DNA of 64,000 bases from CAYRTD01 sp964528675 (GTDB taxonomy: Bacteria; Bacteroidota; Bacteroidia; Bacteroidales; GCA-2748055): assembly GCA_964528675.1 (NCBI GenBank), contig CAZGTU010000005.1, forward strand, positions 1 through 64,000, in the 5' to 3' direction. Positions 8,795 through 17,313 of this stretch are shown one piece after another (the stretch's first letter is position 1; each line of letters opens with the position of its first letter). Position numbers and translations under genes: made by a program. Under the pieces are notes generated by a model. That model ran no database searches and was not told the DNA's origin. It was given only the letters and a program-made list of their open reading frames with translations.

Positions 8795-10444
8795 CTAGGT
8801 CGCGTACAAATACCTCTTAATCTTCTTCGTAGGTGTTCTTTCAAAGGGCTCAGCCTGCAAAATAACAAGCTGTACTTTAGAAAAGCGGTTCACTCTTGAA
8901 TTGACAAATTTTTGGATTTCAGAGAGGAGCTCGTCAACAGTTTCATGTCTGACTTCCATGATCTTTTCATTGAGACGGACCATGCGATTTTCCAGTTCCT
9001 GGATATTAAGGTTTACCATGGCTACTATTTTTCCATGTTTATTCACTACCAGGGATTCTTCAACTCCTTCTATGCTATTGAGTATTGATTCGATTTCTTC
9101 GGGGTAGATATTTTCACCGTTGGTTCCCAGAATTACGTTTTTAATTCTACCTTTTATGTAAACATATCCGTTTTCATCGATAAAGCCCAGATCTCCTGTT
9201 CTGAACCATCCGTCTTCGGTAAAGGCGGCACGTGTGGCAACAGGATTTTTATAATACCCCTTCATTACATTGGGTCCCTGAGCTACAATTTCTCCTTCAC
9301 CGGTTAATGGGTTAACATTGTCGAGGCGCAAACTAACACCCTGAAGAGCTTTACCGGTGGATTCAAGTTTTGTTTGTGCAGGATTACAACCTGCAAGTAA
9401 AGGACTGGTTTCTGTCAATCCATAACCTATCGCATAAGGAAAATATGCCTCCCTTAGATATTTTTCGATTTCCGGATCCAGTTTTGCTCCTCCAATACCA
9501 AAAAAGCGCAGATTACCGCCAAAAACCTTCTTCAACTTCTTTCCGGCGAGGTAGTTTAACACTTTCCTTGTCGGACTGAACTCGAAAAGATTACGGGTAA
9601 TGAACGACTTCTGAAATTTTGGCAAGACCTGCTTTCTGAAAATTTTTTCAATTATCAGCGGAACAGTGAGCAACATGGTAGGCTTCACCTTTTCCAGTGC
9701 ACTCAGAAGAATGGTGGGAGTGGGTTGTTTTTTCAGAAAATATATTGATGCACCTCTATGCAGAGCCAGCAGAAAGCCAAGGCTGTTTTCATAGGTATGA
9801 GCCATAGGAAGAATGGATAAAAACCGGTCATTTTCATTCACATCCTGTATGGTCAATGTCTGATTAACCATCCATGCAATATTCTTATGTGTAAGCATAA
9901 CTCCCTTGGAGGTACCGGTGGTACCCGAAGTATAGATGATTGTGGCAAGATCATCCTCACTTACAAGACTATCGAGGCAGGGAAAACAAAGAGATCTGGA
10001 AATTTCTGTTTCATATTTGGAATCCGAAACTGAAAGCTTATCAATATTGATTATTAAGAAATCATCTTTTTCAAGCAAATGTTTTTCCAGACGGGAATAT
10101 TGTTTATCCGATACAAAAGCCATTTTTGCGTCGGAATGTTCAATTATATTCAATATTTCGTTAACATGGAAGTCGGGTAATACCGGAACTGCCACAGCAC
10201 CTGTACATAGCACAGAAAGAAAAGAAACACCCCAGTTAGGCGAGCTTTCACCAATTACGGCTACCTTATCTCCCTTGCTGATATTCATTGAAGAAAGCTT
10301 ACCTGCGAGATTTGAGACTTTTATACCCAGAGCGGAATAATTGATAGTCTTTTCTTCATCTACGTAGGAAAGAGCGGGATTATCAGGAAATCGTTCAATC
10401 GATTTGCTAATAAGATTACAAACGGTATATTTATCCAGGGTCAT
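8795..10444 (-). CDS. AMP-dependent long-chain acyl-CoA ligase-like protein
   Basis: A 549-residue ANL-superfamily adenylating enzyme. The P-loop motif A3 is TIIYTSGTTGTSKG (about 168-181), followed by an A5-type motif (GYGLTETSP), A7 (YRTGDLG-type, here FRTGDLGFI) and a C-terminal A10 lysine region (TPTKKIKR). It would activate a fatty acid with ATP and load it on CoA. At 549 residues it is somewhat short for classic FadD15-type ligases (~600). It is downstream of the sigma-factor terminator and probably has its own promoter. Substrate chain length cannot be read from sequence. Confidence 0.87.
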   Translation of the reverse strand: MTLDKYTVCNLISKSIERFPDNPALSYVDEEKTINYSALGIKVSNLAGKLSSMNISKGDKVAVIGESSPNWGVSFLSVLCTGAVAVPVLPDFHVNEILNIIEHSDAKMAFVSDKQYSRLEKHLLEKDDFLIINIDKLSVSDSKYETEISRSLCFPCLDSLVSEDDLATIIYTSGTTGTSKGVMLTHKNIAWMVNQTLTIQDVNENDRFLSILPMAHTYENSLGFLLALHRGASIYFLKKQPTPTILLSALEKVKPTMLLTVPLIIEKIFRKQVLPKFQKSFITRNLFEFSPTRKVLNYLAGKKLKKVFGGNLRFFGIGGAKLDPEIEKYLREAYFPYAIGYGLTETSPLLAGCNPAQTKLESTGKALQGVSLRLDNVNPLTGEGEIVAQGPNVMKGYYKNPVATRAAFTEDGWFRTGDLGFIDENGYVYIKGRIKNVILGTNGENIYPEEIESILNSIEGVEESLVVNKHGKIVAMVNLNIQELENRMVRLNEKIMEVRHETVDELLSEIQKFVNSRVNRFSKVQLVILQAEPFERTPTKKIKRYLYAT

Positions 10445-10484
10445 TATTTTATTATAAGTGTAAAATGTAAAATTACAAAAAAAA

Positions 10485-10503
10485 CGGGCTGCATAGCAGC
10501 CCG
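10485..10503 (-). terminator. rpoD intrinsic terminator
   Basis: A perfect 8-bp stem (CGGGCTGC / GCAGCCCG) with a 3-nt loop is followed on the minus strand by a T run. It sits 28 nt after the sigma-factor stop codon and ends that transcript before the acyl-CoA ligase gene. Confidence 0.92.
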
Positions 10504-10530
10504 AGTCAAAAAAAAATTATTTTCAAGAAC

Positions 10531-11391
10531 TTAGCCTAAATACGTCTTCAGAAGCTTGCTTCTGGAGGTATGGCGAAGTCTTCTTATCGCCTTCTCTTTT
10601 ATTTGTCTTACTCTTTCGCGGGTAAGACCAAATTTTTCACCGATCTCTTCGAGCGTCATTTCCTGACATCCGATACCAAAGAATAATCTAATTATATCCC
10701 TTTCTCTTTCAGTAAGAGTTGCTAGGGCTCTTCCAATTTCTCTGGCTAAAGACTCTTTAATCAGGATTTTGTCCGCGTTTGGAGAATCATTGTTGACAAG
10801 TACATCAAGAAGGCTATTATCTTCACCTTCTACAAACGGAGCGTCAACCGATACATGGCGGCCTGAAACTTTAAGTGTATCAGACACTTTCTCTTTGGGC
10901 AATTCCAGTGCGTCTGCCAGTTCCTCGGAGGTAGGTGTTCTTTCGTATTCCTGTTCGAATTTGCTGAACGCCTTGTTGATCTTGTTCAGCGAACCTACCT
11001 GGTTGAGCGGAAGACGAACAATTCTGGATTGCTCGGCGAGCGCCTGTAAAATAGATTGACGTATCCACCAAACAGCATAAGAAATGAACTTAAAACCTCT
11101 GGTTTCATCAAACTTTTCCGCTGCTTTAATAAGACCAAGATTGCCCTCATTAATGAGGTCGGGTAAACTTAAACCCTGGTTCTGGTACTGTTTTGCTACG
11201 GAAACAACGAATCTGAGATTGGCCCTGGTAAGTTTTTCCAGTGCTCTGCGGTCTCCTTTCTTGATCCTTTGGGCAAGTTCGACTTCTTCCTCTACTGTTA
11301 TAAGCTCCTCTTTTCCAATTTCCTGCAGATACTTGTCAAGCGATGCACTCTCTCTGTTGGTGATCGACTTCGTAATCTTTAACTGTCTCAT
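10531..11391 (-). CDS. rpoD: primary sigma-70 factor, Bacteroidota type
   Basis: A 286-residue sigma factor with regions 1.2, 2, 3 and 4 but no long region 1.1, the architecture of the Bacteroidota housekeeping sigma. Region 2 contains LIKAAEKFDETRGFKFISYAVWWIRQ (split here as LIKAAEKFDETRG and FISYAVWWIRQ), which contacts the -10 element. Region 4 ends in the HTH TLEEIGEKFGLTRERVRQIK that reads the -35 element. This family recognises the TTTG / TAnnTTTG promoters seen elsewhere in the window. The start ATG is preceded by an SD-like GGGAGG. The gene is monocistronic with its own promoter and terminator. Confidence 0.95.
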   Translation of the reverse strand: MRQLKITKSITNRESASLDKYLQEIGKEELITVEEEVELAQRIKKGDRRALEKLTRANLRFVVSVAKQYQNQGLSLPDLINEGNLGLIKAAEKFDETRGFKFISYAVWWIRQSILQALAEQSRIVRLPLNQVGSLNKINKAFSKFEQEYERTPTSEELADALELPKEKVSDTLKVSGRHVSVDAPFVEGEDNSLLDVLVNNDSPNADKILIKESLAREIGRALATLTERERDIIRLFFGIGCQEMTLEEIGEKFGLTRERVRQIKEKAIRRLRHTSRSKLLKTYLG

Positions 11392-11414
11392 TTAATCCTC
11401 CCAAAAATTTGCTG

Positions 11415-11445
11415 CGAATTTAGCTTATTTTAAGATAAAATTCAA
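11415..11445 (-). promoter_or_regulatory. probable rpoD promoter
   Basis: On the minus strand TTG (11443-11445) is followed after 20 nt by TAAATTCG (11415-11422), one mismatch from TAnnTTTG. It lies 24 nt upstream of the rpoD start codon. The SD-like GGGAGG lies between them. Confidence 0.5.
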
Positions 11446-11470
11446 CTTTATTTGATATAAATAAACATAA

Positions 11471-11500
11471 AAAAAAGACTTGTACACACAAGCCTTTTTT
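11471..11500 (-). terminator. terminator of the HtrA-type protease gene
   Basis: A hairpin with an A-tract on one side and a T-tract on the other (core CTTGT/ACAAG) lies about 20 nt beyond the protease stop. Its symmetry would let it work in both directions. Confidence 0.8.
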
Positions 11501-11521
11501 AATTAACTAAAAAACTTGCAT

Positions 11522-12958
11522 TTACATGCCAAAAGCATAATATGCTATAAGTCCGTCGGGATAAATCCCTTCGATATATACTCCACCATCCACATTTTCA
11601 ATGATTTCTTTAATATCATTAACACTGTGAATTTCCTGGTTATTAACTTTTGTAATAATGAGGCCTTCGCGGACCCCGGCTTTGAGAAGTTTCCCGGCTT
11701 TAAGGGAGACAACCTGCACACCGTGCGTGATTCCAAGCTTTTCCTTCTCATCTTCAGAAACGGGTTCGAAACTGGCCCCGAGAAGTGAGAGTGATTCATC
11801 AACCGTCACGATATCGGTATCACCACTCATGTTACGCAAAGTAACCTCGAAAAGTTTCTCTTTACCATTTCTTTTTATCAATACGTCAACTTCGTCGCTT
11901 GGCCTGTACCTGCTGATCTGTTCCTGTAACTCAGAAACACTATTTACAGGCACATTGTTCACCGATAAGATAATATCTCCTGATTTAATGCCGGCATCCT
12001 TCGCGGCTCCCCCTTCTGTCAAATCATTTACATAAACGCCGTCAAGTTCTTTTATATTGTTCTCGTTGGCCAATTCTTGAGTAACATCCTGAATGGTAAC
12101 GCCCAGGAACGCCCTTTGAACAACTCCATATTCTTTCAGATCACTGATCACTTTATTTACAATGCTAACAGGCACTGCGAATGAATTACCTGAATAGGCT
12201 CCGGTTCTGGAAGCAATAGCAGTGTTAATACCCATCAATTCACCGTTCATATTCACCAGTGCTCCACCAGAATTACCGGGATTGACAGCTGCATCCGTTT
12301 GAATGAAGGATTCGATGGCAAAACGTTCACTGAGAATATTGATATTCCTCGCTTTTGCACTTACAATACCTGCTGTAACAGTTGAAGTAAGGTTATATGG
12401 ATTACCCACTGCAAGAACCCATTCACCCAGCTTCAGAGCATCCGAGTTTCCATATTCCAGGTAAGGAAGCTCTCCTGCATCAACTTTGATCAGGGCCAGA
12501 TCTGTATTTGGATCTGTACCTATTACCTCTGCTGGGAAAGATCTTTTATTGTTCAAAACGACCTCAATCTCGTCCATTTTGTCAATAACATGGTTGTTGG
12601 TTATAATATAACCATCTTTAGAAATAATAACTCCAGAACCAAAACCTCTTACAGGCTGGCGTTGTCCAGGTCCTCTTTCACCAAAAAAATACTCGTAAAA
12701 AGGATTGTCGTAAGTTTGCTCCCGTATTGCCTCTGTTTTAACATGTACCACTGAATTCACAGCCTTCTCAGCGGCATAGGTAAAGTCAACAGCACCCTGC
12801 TGGTCAGCGGAAGGCATATTGGCATATTGCATTGCCTGTTCCGAGGGTACCGTAACAACTGTTTGCTCGGGTTGAAACCATTGAGCATATGCAAAAACTG
12901 CAACCAATGCTGCAATCACAGCTATTAATGTTGTACCAATTAATCTTCTGTTTTTCAT
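11522..12958 (-). CDS. DegP/HtrA-family periplasmic serine protease
   Basis: A 478-residue Do-family protease. An N-terminal hydrophobic anchor or signal (about 7-26) is followed by a trypsin-like domain with the catalytic triad His123 (TNNHVI), Asp153 (NTDLALI) and Ser230 (GNSGGA). PDZ1 lies at about 290-385 and a second, more divergent PDZ at about 400-470. It degrades or refolds misfolded envelope proteins. It has a well-formed promoter at 13041-13072 and its own terminator, so it is a single-gene unit, divergent from dapF. Confidence 0.94.
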   Translation of the reverse strand: MKNRRLIGTTLIAVIAALVAVFAYAQWFQPEQTVVTVPSEQAMQYANMPSADQQGAVDFTYAAEKAVNSVVHVKTEAIREQTYDNPFYEYFFGERGPGQRQPVRGFGSGVIISKDGYIITNNHVIDKMDEIEVVLNNKRSFPAEVIGTDPNTDLALIKVDAGELPYLEYGNSDALKLGEWVLAVGNPYNLTSTVTAGIVSAKARNINILSERFAIESFIQTDAAVNPGNSGGALVNMNGELMGINTAIASRTGAYSGNSFAVPVSIVNKVISDLKEYGVVQRAFLGVTIQDVTQELANENNIKELDGVYVNDLTEGGAAKDAGIKSGDIILSVNNVPVNSVSELQEQISRYRPSDEVDVLIKRNGKEKLFEVTLRNMSGDTDIVTVDESLSLLGASFEPVSEDEKEKLGITHGVQVVSLKAGKLLKAGVREGLIITKVNNQEIHSVNDIKEIIENVDGGVYIEGIYPDGLIAYYAFGM

Positions 12959-13040
12959 TTTATATTCTTTTTAAATTATTTGTTTCTTTGTACTGCATGT
13001 TATTAATCAAATACTATGCCTCGAATTTATTATTCAGGTG

Positions 13041-13072
13041 CAAATTTATGACTGAAACGCCAGTAATAACAA
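13041..13072 (-). promoter_or_regulatory. Bacteroidota-type promoter for the protease gene
   Basis: The minus strand has TTG (13070-13072), 21 nt spacing, then TAAATTTG (13041-13048), a full match to TAnnTTTG. It leaves an ~80-nt 5' leader before the protease start. Confidence 0.65.
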
Positions 13073-13123
13073 GTTGTTGCAGGAATTTTACAGATTTAAC
13101 CTTTTTTAACACAGTAAATCTTT

Positions 13124-13912
13124 ATGATGTTAATATTTGACAAATACCAGGGGGCAGGAAATGACTTTGTAATTATCGATGCCAGAAATTTGGAAGATAA
13201 GGAAAATTCCTTCACTGAAAATATTGTAAATCAACTCTGTGATAGAAATTTTGGCATTGGAGCAGATGGACTTATTCTATTATTGGAAAGTGAAAAATAC
13301 GATTTCCGGATGAAATATTTTAATTCTGACGGAAAAGAAGGCTCCATGTGCGGTAACGGTGGACGGTGTATTGTAGCCTTTGCAAAAGCTCATAAAATCA
13401 TCGGAAATGAAACAGATTTTGAAGGAATAGACGGGATTCACACTGCCAGGATCTTTGATGACGGGAACATCAGTCTGAAAATGTCGGATGTTGATTCTAT
13501 AAAGAAGTTCAAGGATGGCTTATTGCTGGAAACAGGATCACCGCATTTTGTAATTCCCGTTGATTCAGTTGATGAAGTGAATGTTTTCAACACCGGGAAA
13601 AAGATACGCCATGAACAACGCTTTGGTAAAAAAGGTGTCAATGTAAATTTTGTTGAATACCGTCAAAAGGACCTTAAAATACGTACTTTTGAAAGAGGGG
13701 TTGAAAATGAAACACTTGCCTGTGGAACAGGGGCCGTGGCCGCTGCCATTTCTGCATATTTTTTTGAAAAAACTGACAAAAGTTCCTGTTTACTCCGGGC
13801 TCGGGGCGGAAATTTAAAGGTTGATTTCACTGCAGAGGATAAAAAATCATTTCGCAATGTTTGGTTAACAGGACCGGCTGAATTTGTTTTCAACGGAAAG
13901 ATATCGATATGA
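13124..13912 (+). CDS. dapF: diaminopimelate epimerase
   Basis: A 262-residue enzyme that interconverts LL- and meso-diaminopimelate for lysine and peptidoglycan synthesis. The two catalytic cysteines are present: Cys76 (MCGNGGRC) and Cys200 (ACGTGAVA). Substrate-binding AGNDF and GADG motifs lie near the N-terminus. Length is normal for the family. Two adjacent ATG codons (13124 and 13127) could start it. No adjacent lysine genes are seen. Confidence 0.96.
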   Translation: MMLIFDKYQGAGNDFVIIDARNLEDKENSFTENIVNQLCDRNFGIGADGLILLLESEKYDFRMKYFNSDGKEGSMCGNGGRCIVAFAKAHKIIGNETDFEGIDGIHTARIFDDGNISLKMSDVDSIKKFKDGLLLETGSPHFVIPVDSVDEVNVFNTGKKIRHEQRFGKKGVNVNFVEYRQKDLKIRTFERGVENETLACGTGAVAAAISAYFFEKTDKSSCLLRARGGNLKVDFTAEDKKSFRNVWLTGPAEFVFNGKISI

Positions 13913-14065
13913 CTCTTTGAAGGAATAGCGGGATATGCTTCCTCATAATGATGAAAAAAGACCACAAAAATCTCATGAGAATGATCCTTATATTCAATAA
14001 CATTTTCCGGTCTTTCCAAAAAAATGTAATTTTCCCCTTTATTTTAATATTAAAAACCATAAACT

Positions 14066-15148
14066 ATGAATCTGAAATATATACCCGGTATTATTCTTCT
14101 GTTTGTATTTTTGAATCCATATGCACAGGAGGATCTCAATTCTGAGCAAATTATCGAAGAAGTAAATTCGAACTTCAATAACCTGGGACATCGTCTGGAT
14201 GTTCTGGAAAAAAAAATTGACGATCTCCTCTGGTTTGAGAGAGTGGGAGATGTAGCAGAAGTAGATAAAGTCTACATTTACGGCCCTCCCCTACGACCGG
14301 AACAGGAACCCAATCCCACTGCCCAGGGAGCCGGGAACCCCGTCAAGTTCTGGGCCTATACTTTTGTGCCTAAAAATCTGGACAAATCAAAAAAATATCC
14401 CCTCATCGTTTTCCCTCATGGAGGTGTGCATTCCGATTTCAACACCTATTACACCCACATCATCAGGGAATTGATGGCACAACAGTATATCGTGATTGCC
14501 GCTGAATACCGGGGAAGCACCGGCTACGGGAAATCTATGTACGAAAAAATTGATTATGGCGGTCGCGAAGTTGAAGATGTAAATGCCAGCCGCAAATTTA
14601 TGCTCGAAAATTGTGATTTTGTTGATAAGAACAGGGTGGGCATCATCGGCTGGAGCCATGGAGGCTTGATCGCACTGATGAATGTATTTGATTATCCCGA
14701 AAATTATAAAGTTGCCTATGCCGGTGTTCCCGTAAGTGATATCATTGCCCGTATGGGATATAAAACCCAGGGATACAGGGACCTCTATTCGGTCGATTAT
14801 CACATTGGAAAAACTGCTTATGAAGATGTGGAAGAATACAGGAGAAGGTCACCGGCATGGAACGCACATAAACTGGAGACTCCCCTGCTTATCCATACCA
14901 ACACCAATGATGCAGATGTGAATGTCCTTGAAGTTGAGCATCTCATCAAATCGCTGAAAGCTGAGAACAAAGATTTCGAATACAAGATATACGAAGATGT
15001 TCCCGGTGGACATTCATTTAATCGAATGGATACGAAAATCGCCAGGGAAATAAGACTGGATATTTATGACTTCCTTTATCCTTACCTCAAGCCACCCGTG
15101 AAATTTGAGAATTTGAAGGATCTGAAGGAAGCGGCGTATAAGTTTTGA
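14066..15148 (+). CDS. secreted prolyl-oligopeptidase-type alpha/beta hydrolase
   Basis: A 360-residue protein with a signal peptide (about 1-20), a short helical linker, and an S9-type alpha/beta hydrolase domain. The nucleophile elbow is GWSHGG with Ser197. The acid is likely Asp282 or Asp284 (TNDADV) and the catalytic base His316 (GGHSF). The oxyanion region is PHGG (about 117-120). The full S9 beta-propeller is missing, so it is a stand-alone catalytic domain that may act as a peptidase or esterase. It is followed by a repeat-rich region rather than a downstream partner gene. Confidence 0.82.
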   Translation: MNLKYIPGIILLFVFLNPYAQEDLNSEQIIEEVNSNFNNLGHRLDVLEKKIDDLLWFERVGDVAEVDKVYIYGPPLRPEQEPNPTAQGAGNPVKFWAYTFVPKNLDKSKKYPLIVFPHGGVHSDFNTYYTHIIRELMAQQYIVIAAEYRGSTGYGKSMYEKIDYGGREVEDVNASRKFMLENCDFVDKNRVGIIGWSHGGLIALMNVFDYPENYKVAYAGVPVSDIIARMGYKTQGYRDLYSVDYHIGKTAYEDVEEYRRRSPAWNAHKLETPLLIHTNTNDADVNVLEVEHLIKSLKAENKDFEYKIYEDVPGGHSFNRMDTKIAREIRLDIYDFLYPYLKPPVKFENLKDLKEAAYKF

Positions 15149-15231
15149 AGAAGCTGGAAGCTCGAAGCTGGAAGCTGGAAGGAAGAGGAAGAGAGAAGAA
15201 GCTGGAAGCTCGAAGGAGAGAAAAGAAGGAA
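15149..15231. repeat. GAAGCTGGAAGCTCGAAG-type purine-rich repeat
   Basis: The sequence directly after the hydrolase stop codon is an imperfect tandem of GAAGCTGGAAGCTCG units, with the block GAAGAAGCTGGAAGCTCGAAG occurring twice in near-identical form. No gene is present. Confidence 0.65.
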
Positions 15232-15323
15232 GGTACGGAAATATGAATCCGCAGGTAGAATGAAAAAACTTAATTTACTGAAAATTTTCTCTTGTTCAAC
15301 AGATATTCTCATTCAAAGAAAAT

Positions 15324-15576
15324 CATCGCGGAGCGATGAAACTACCTTAGCCGCGGTCACGCCCGCGGCTATGAAACGTCAAAGTCCCCACAACCGCGGA
15401 GCGGTTGAATTATTTAAATAAAAAGGTACTTACGGTCATATTCAATACCGTGCTCATCCAATAATTAAAATATACATCCGATGCCCGTTCCTGCGGAACG
15501 GGGAGGTTGGGGGTGGTGGGGTATCCTTATCCGCGGGTGGGACCGCGGCTAAGGTAGTTGGGGCCCGTAAGGCCCC
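15324..15576. repeat. cluster of REP-like GC-rich palindromes
   Basis: A run of short hairpins: CATCGC-GGA-GCGATG, AGCCGCGG/CCGCGGCT, CAACCGC-GGA-GCGGTTG, CGTTCC-TGC-GGAACG, CCTTATCCGCGG/CCGCGGCTAAGG and GGGGCC/GGCCCC. The block ACTACCTTAGCCGCGG near 15341 recurs in inverted orientation near 15541-15557. Their GC content is far above the surroundings. They look like repetitive extragenic palindromes. Confidence 0.7.
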
Positions 15577-15649
15577 TATTTTACTGGTATGGCTGGCACA
15601 AAAGGATGCTATGATTTGATACGAGAAAAAACACTCTAACTGTAATTGA

Positions 15650-16114
15650 CACAGAAACTGGAGAAAAGATGATGGCTACAAAAACAGACTCAGGGAAATG
15701 GAAATTAAAACCGGGGAAAAAGCCTATCGCTATTTTACTGAGGAAGATATTGACAGATGTTACTTGAGAAAACAAATTGCGCAGATCCCTGAAAAGATCC
15801 GCAACAAACGAAATAATGTGGAAGCAACAATCTTCCTTTTAACCAATTACACTCGAAACAATAAAACCAGGTATCGAGGGATGCTCAAAAATAAACTTTG
15901 GGCAATACTCCGGAGTATATGGATAAATCTTAAGAGAATTATAAAATGGATGGGTGAGATAGGCCCTAAAAAGCCAAATATCAACAAATTAAGTGTAAAA
16001 AAAGCCGATTTTGATCAAAAAATGGCGATTTTAAGATTTTTTGTTCGAATTTTTGGTCTTGAACCAAATCTATGCAAAAATTTAGAAATTACTGGAAAAT
16101 ATAGACTTTTATAA
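15650..16114 (+). pseudogene. C-terminal remnant of a DDE transposase
   Basis: An open frame without a proper start runs from 15650; its first ATG is at 15698. The translation contains a KIRNKRNNVEATIF-type segment followed by TRYRGMLKNKLWAI and a basic helix. This resembles the C-terminal end of DDE transposases of the IS1182/IS4 sort, where K.R.NVEAT and a following K.R.RG segment are conserved. An in-frame stop precedes it and the catalytic N-terminal two thirds are missing. It is an insertion-sequence relic beside REP-like palindromes. The IS family assignment is tentative. Confidence 0.6.
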
Positions 16115-16529
16115 AAAGCCCCTTTTCGGAGGGGGCTCAACGATTAAACGATTAAACGATTATACAGTTACCTGCCCGCCACTCCTCTGGCCGTGCGATG
16201 GCAGGCGGGAACTTACATGTCTGTTTTTATGTAACTTACTAAAATTTCGCACTTGATTAATATAATATGTTGCCACAGATCCTCCAAAAGCGGACAGGTT
16301 CACAGATTATAATTATTTTCGGGGACAATTTCCTTTAACAATGATAAGCCATTACCGCCACTTATCCTGGTTCACTTTACCCCGTGACACTGTTTTCGAG
16401 ATTATTGATTACACAAGAGGGCTTGTATTTTCATTCACAAAAAAATCTATTGCCTCTTCTCCCTAATTTTTATACCTTTGATATTCTTTTAATAAAACAC
16501 TTTCTTGTCTTTTATTTAAAACTAGAGTC
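16115..16529. other. gene-free spacer with short repeats and a hairpin
   Basis: About 415 nt with no credible gene. It holds a terminator-like hairpin (AGCCCC/GGGGCT, 16117-16137), three tandem CGATTAAA-type units (16141-16164), and a GC-rich imperfect inverted repeat (16171-16209, CCCGCC/GGCGGG). The part from about 16300 to 16529 presumably contains the promoter of the SDR gene, but I see no clear consensus. Confidence 0.5.
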
Positions 16530-17306
16530 ATGGATTTAAATCTAAGTAATAAAAAATTTCTTGTATGTGGTGCTACCTCCGGATTTGGGAGGGGAGTTGC
16601 AGAAAATTTATTGGCTGAGGGAGCAAAAATAATTGCCGTGGCAAGGGATAAAGATAAACTGGATGAATTAGCAGACCATTATAAGAAATCAGTTAGCATT
16701 TTCAGTGCTGATCTTACCAGCGAAGAGCACATTGAAGCTTTGTTCGAAAAAAATGATCTTTCTGATATTGACGGCGCATTGATCAATGCAGGAGGTCCCC
16801 CGGCAGGGAATTTTTTGGAAACAGATATATCCGAATGGGATAAGGCTTACCGGAGTGTTGTGAGATGGAAAATCATCATGACAAAAAAGCTGGTCCCCAT
16901 ATTGCGAAAAAACAGCTATGGAAGACTTCTGTATATAGAAAGTGCATCGGTAAAGCAACCCATTGAGAACCTGGTGTTGAGCAATTCAATGAGAATGGCG
17001 GTTGTGGGTATGATCAAATCCCTTGCCCTTGACCTGGCTTCTGAAGGGATCACGCTGAATATCATGGCCCCCGGATATCATGAAACTAAGGCTGTAAAAA
17101 GGCTGGTAACCAAAAAGTCAGAAAAGGAAAATATCTCTTATGAGGAAGCCAAATCCCAAATCAACTCCGGCATTCCCCTGGGTTTCATGGGATCACCCGA
17201 TGATTTTGGCAGCCTGGCAACATGGCTGTTGTCTGAAAAATCCCGCTACATTACCGGACAAACCATCAATATTGATGGTGGAGTTGTAAAACATGTATTT
17301 GGTTAA
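16530..17306 (+). CDS. short-chain dehydrogenase-like protein with altered active site
   Basis: A 258-residue Rossmann-fold SDR. The NAD(P)-binding glycine motif is GATSGFGRG (about 14-22) and the INAGG motif follows at about 90. The usual Tyr-x-x-x-Lys is not present: the aligned segment reads LSNSMRMAVVGM, putting Ser and Arg at the Tyr and Lys positions. A subgroup of SDRs with S/N...R at these sites exists and is annotated as oxidoreductase without firm activity. The C-terminal GQTINIDGG loop is intact. It is convergent with the UbiA-family gene, 7 nt apart. Substrate unknown. Confidence 0.8.
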   Translation: MDLNLSNKKFLVCGATSGFGRGVAENLLAEGAKIIAVARDKDKLDELADHYKKSVSIFSADLTSEEHIEALFEKNDLSDIDGALINAGGPPAGNFLETDISEWDKAYRSVVRWKIIMTKKLVPILRKNSYGRLLYIESASVKQPIENLVLSNSMRMAVVGMIKSLALDLASEGITLNIMAPGYHETKAVKRLVTKKSEKENISYEEAKSQINSGIPLGFMGSPDDFGSLATWLLSEKSRYITGQTINIDGGVVKHVFG

Positions 17307-17313
17307 TTTTACC

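Noticed and set aside
13948..14145. 65-codon plus-strand frame between dapF and the hydrolase gene
   Set aside because: It overlaps the signal peptide of the hydrolase in another frame and shows no coding pattern.
15698..16114. Intact hypothetical protein of 138 residues
   Set aside because: The frame is open upstream of its first ATG and matches the C-terminal part of DDE transposases, so it is better read as a remnant.
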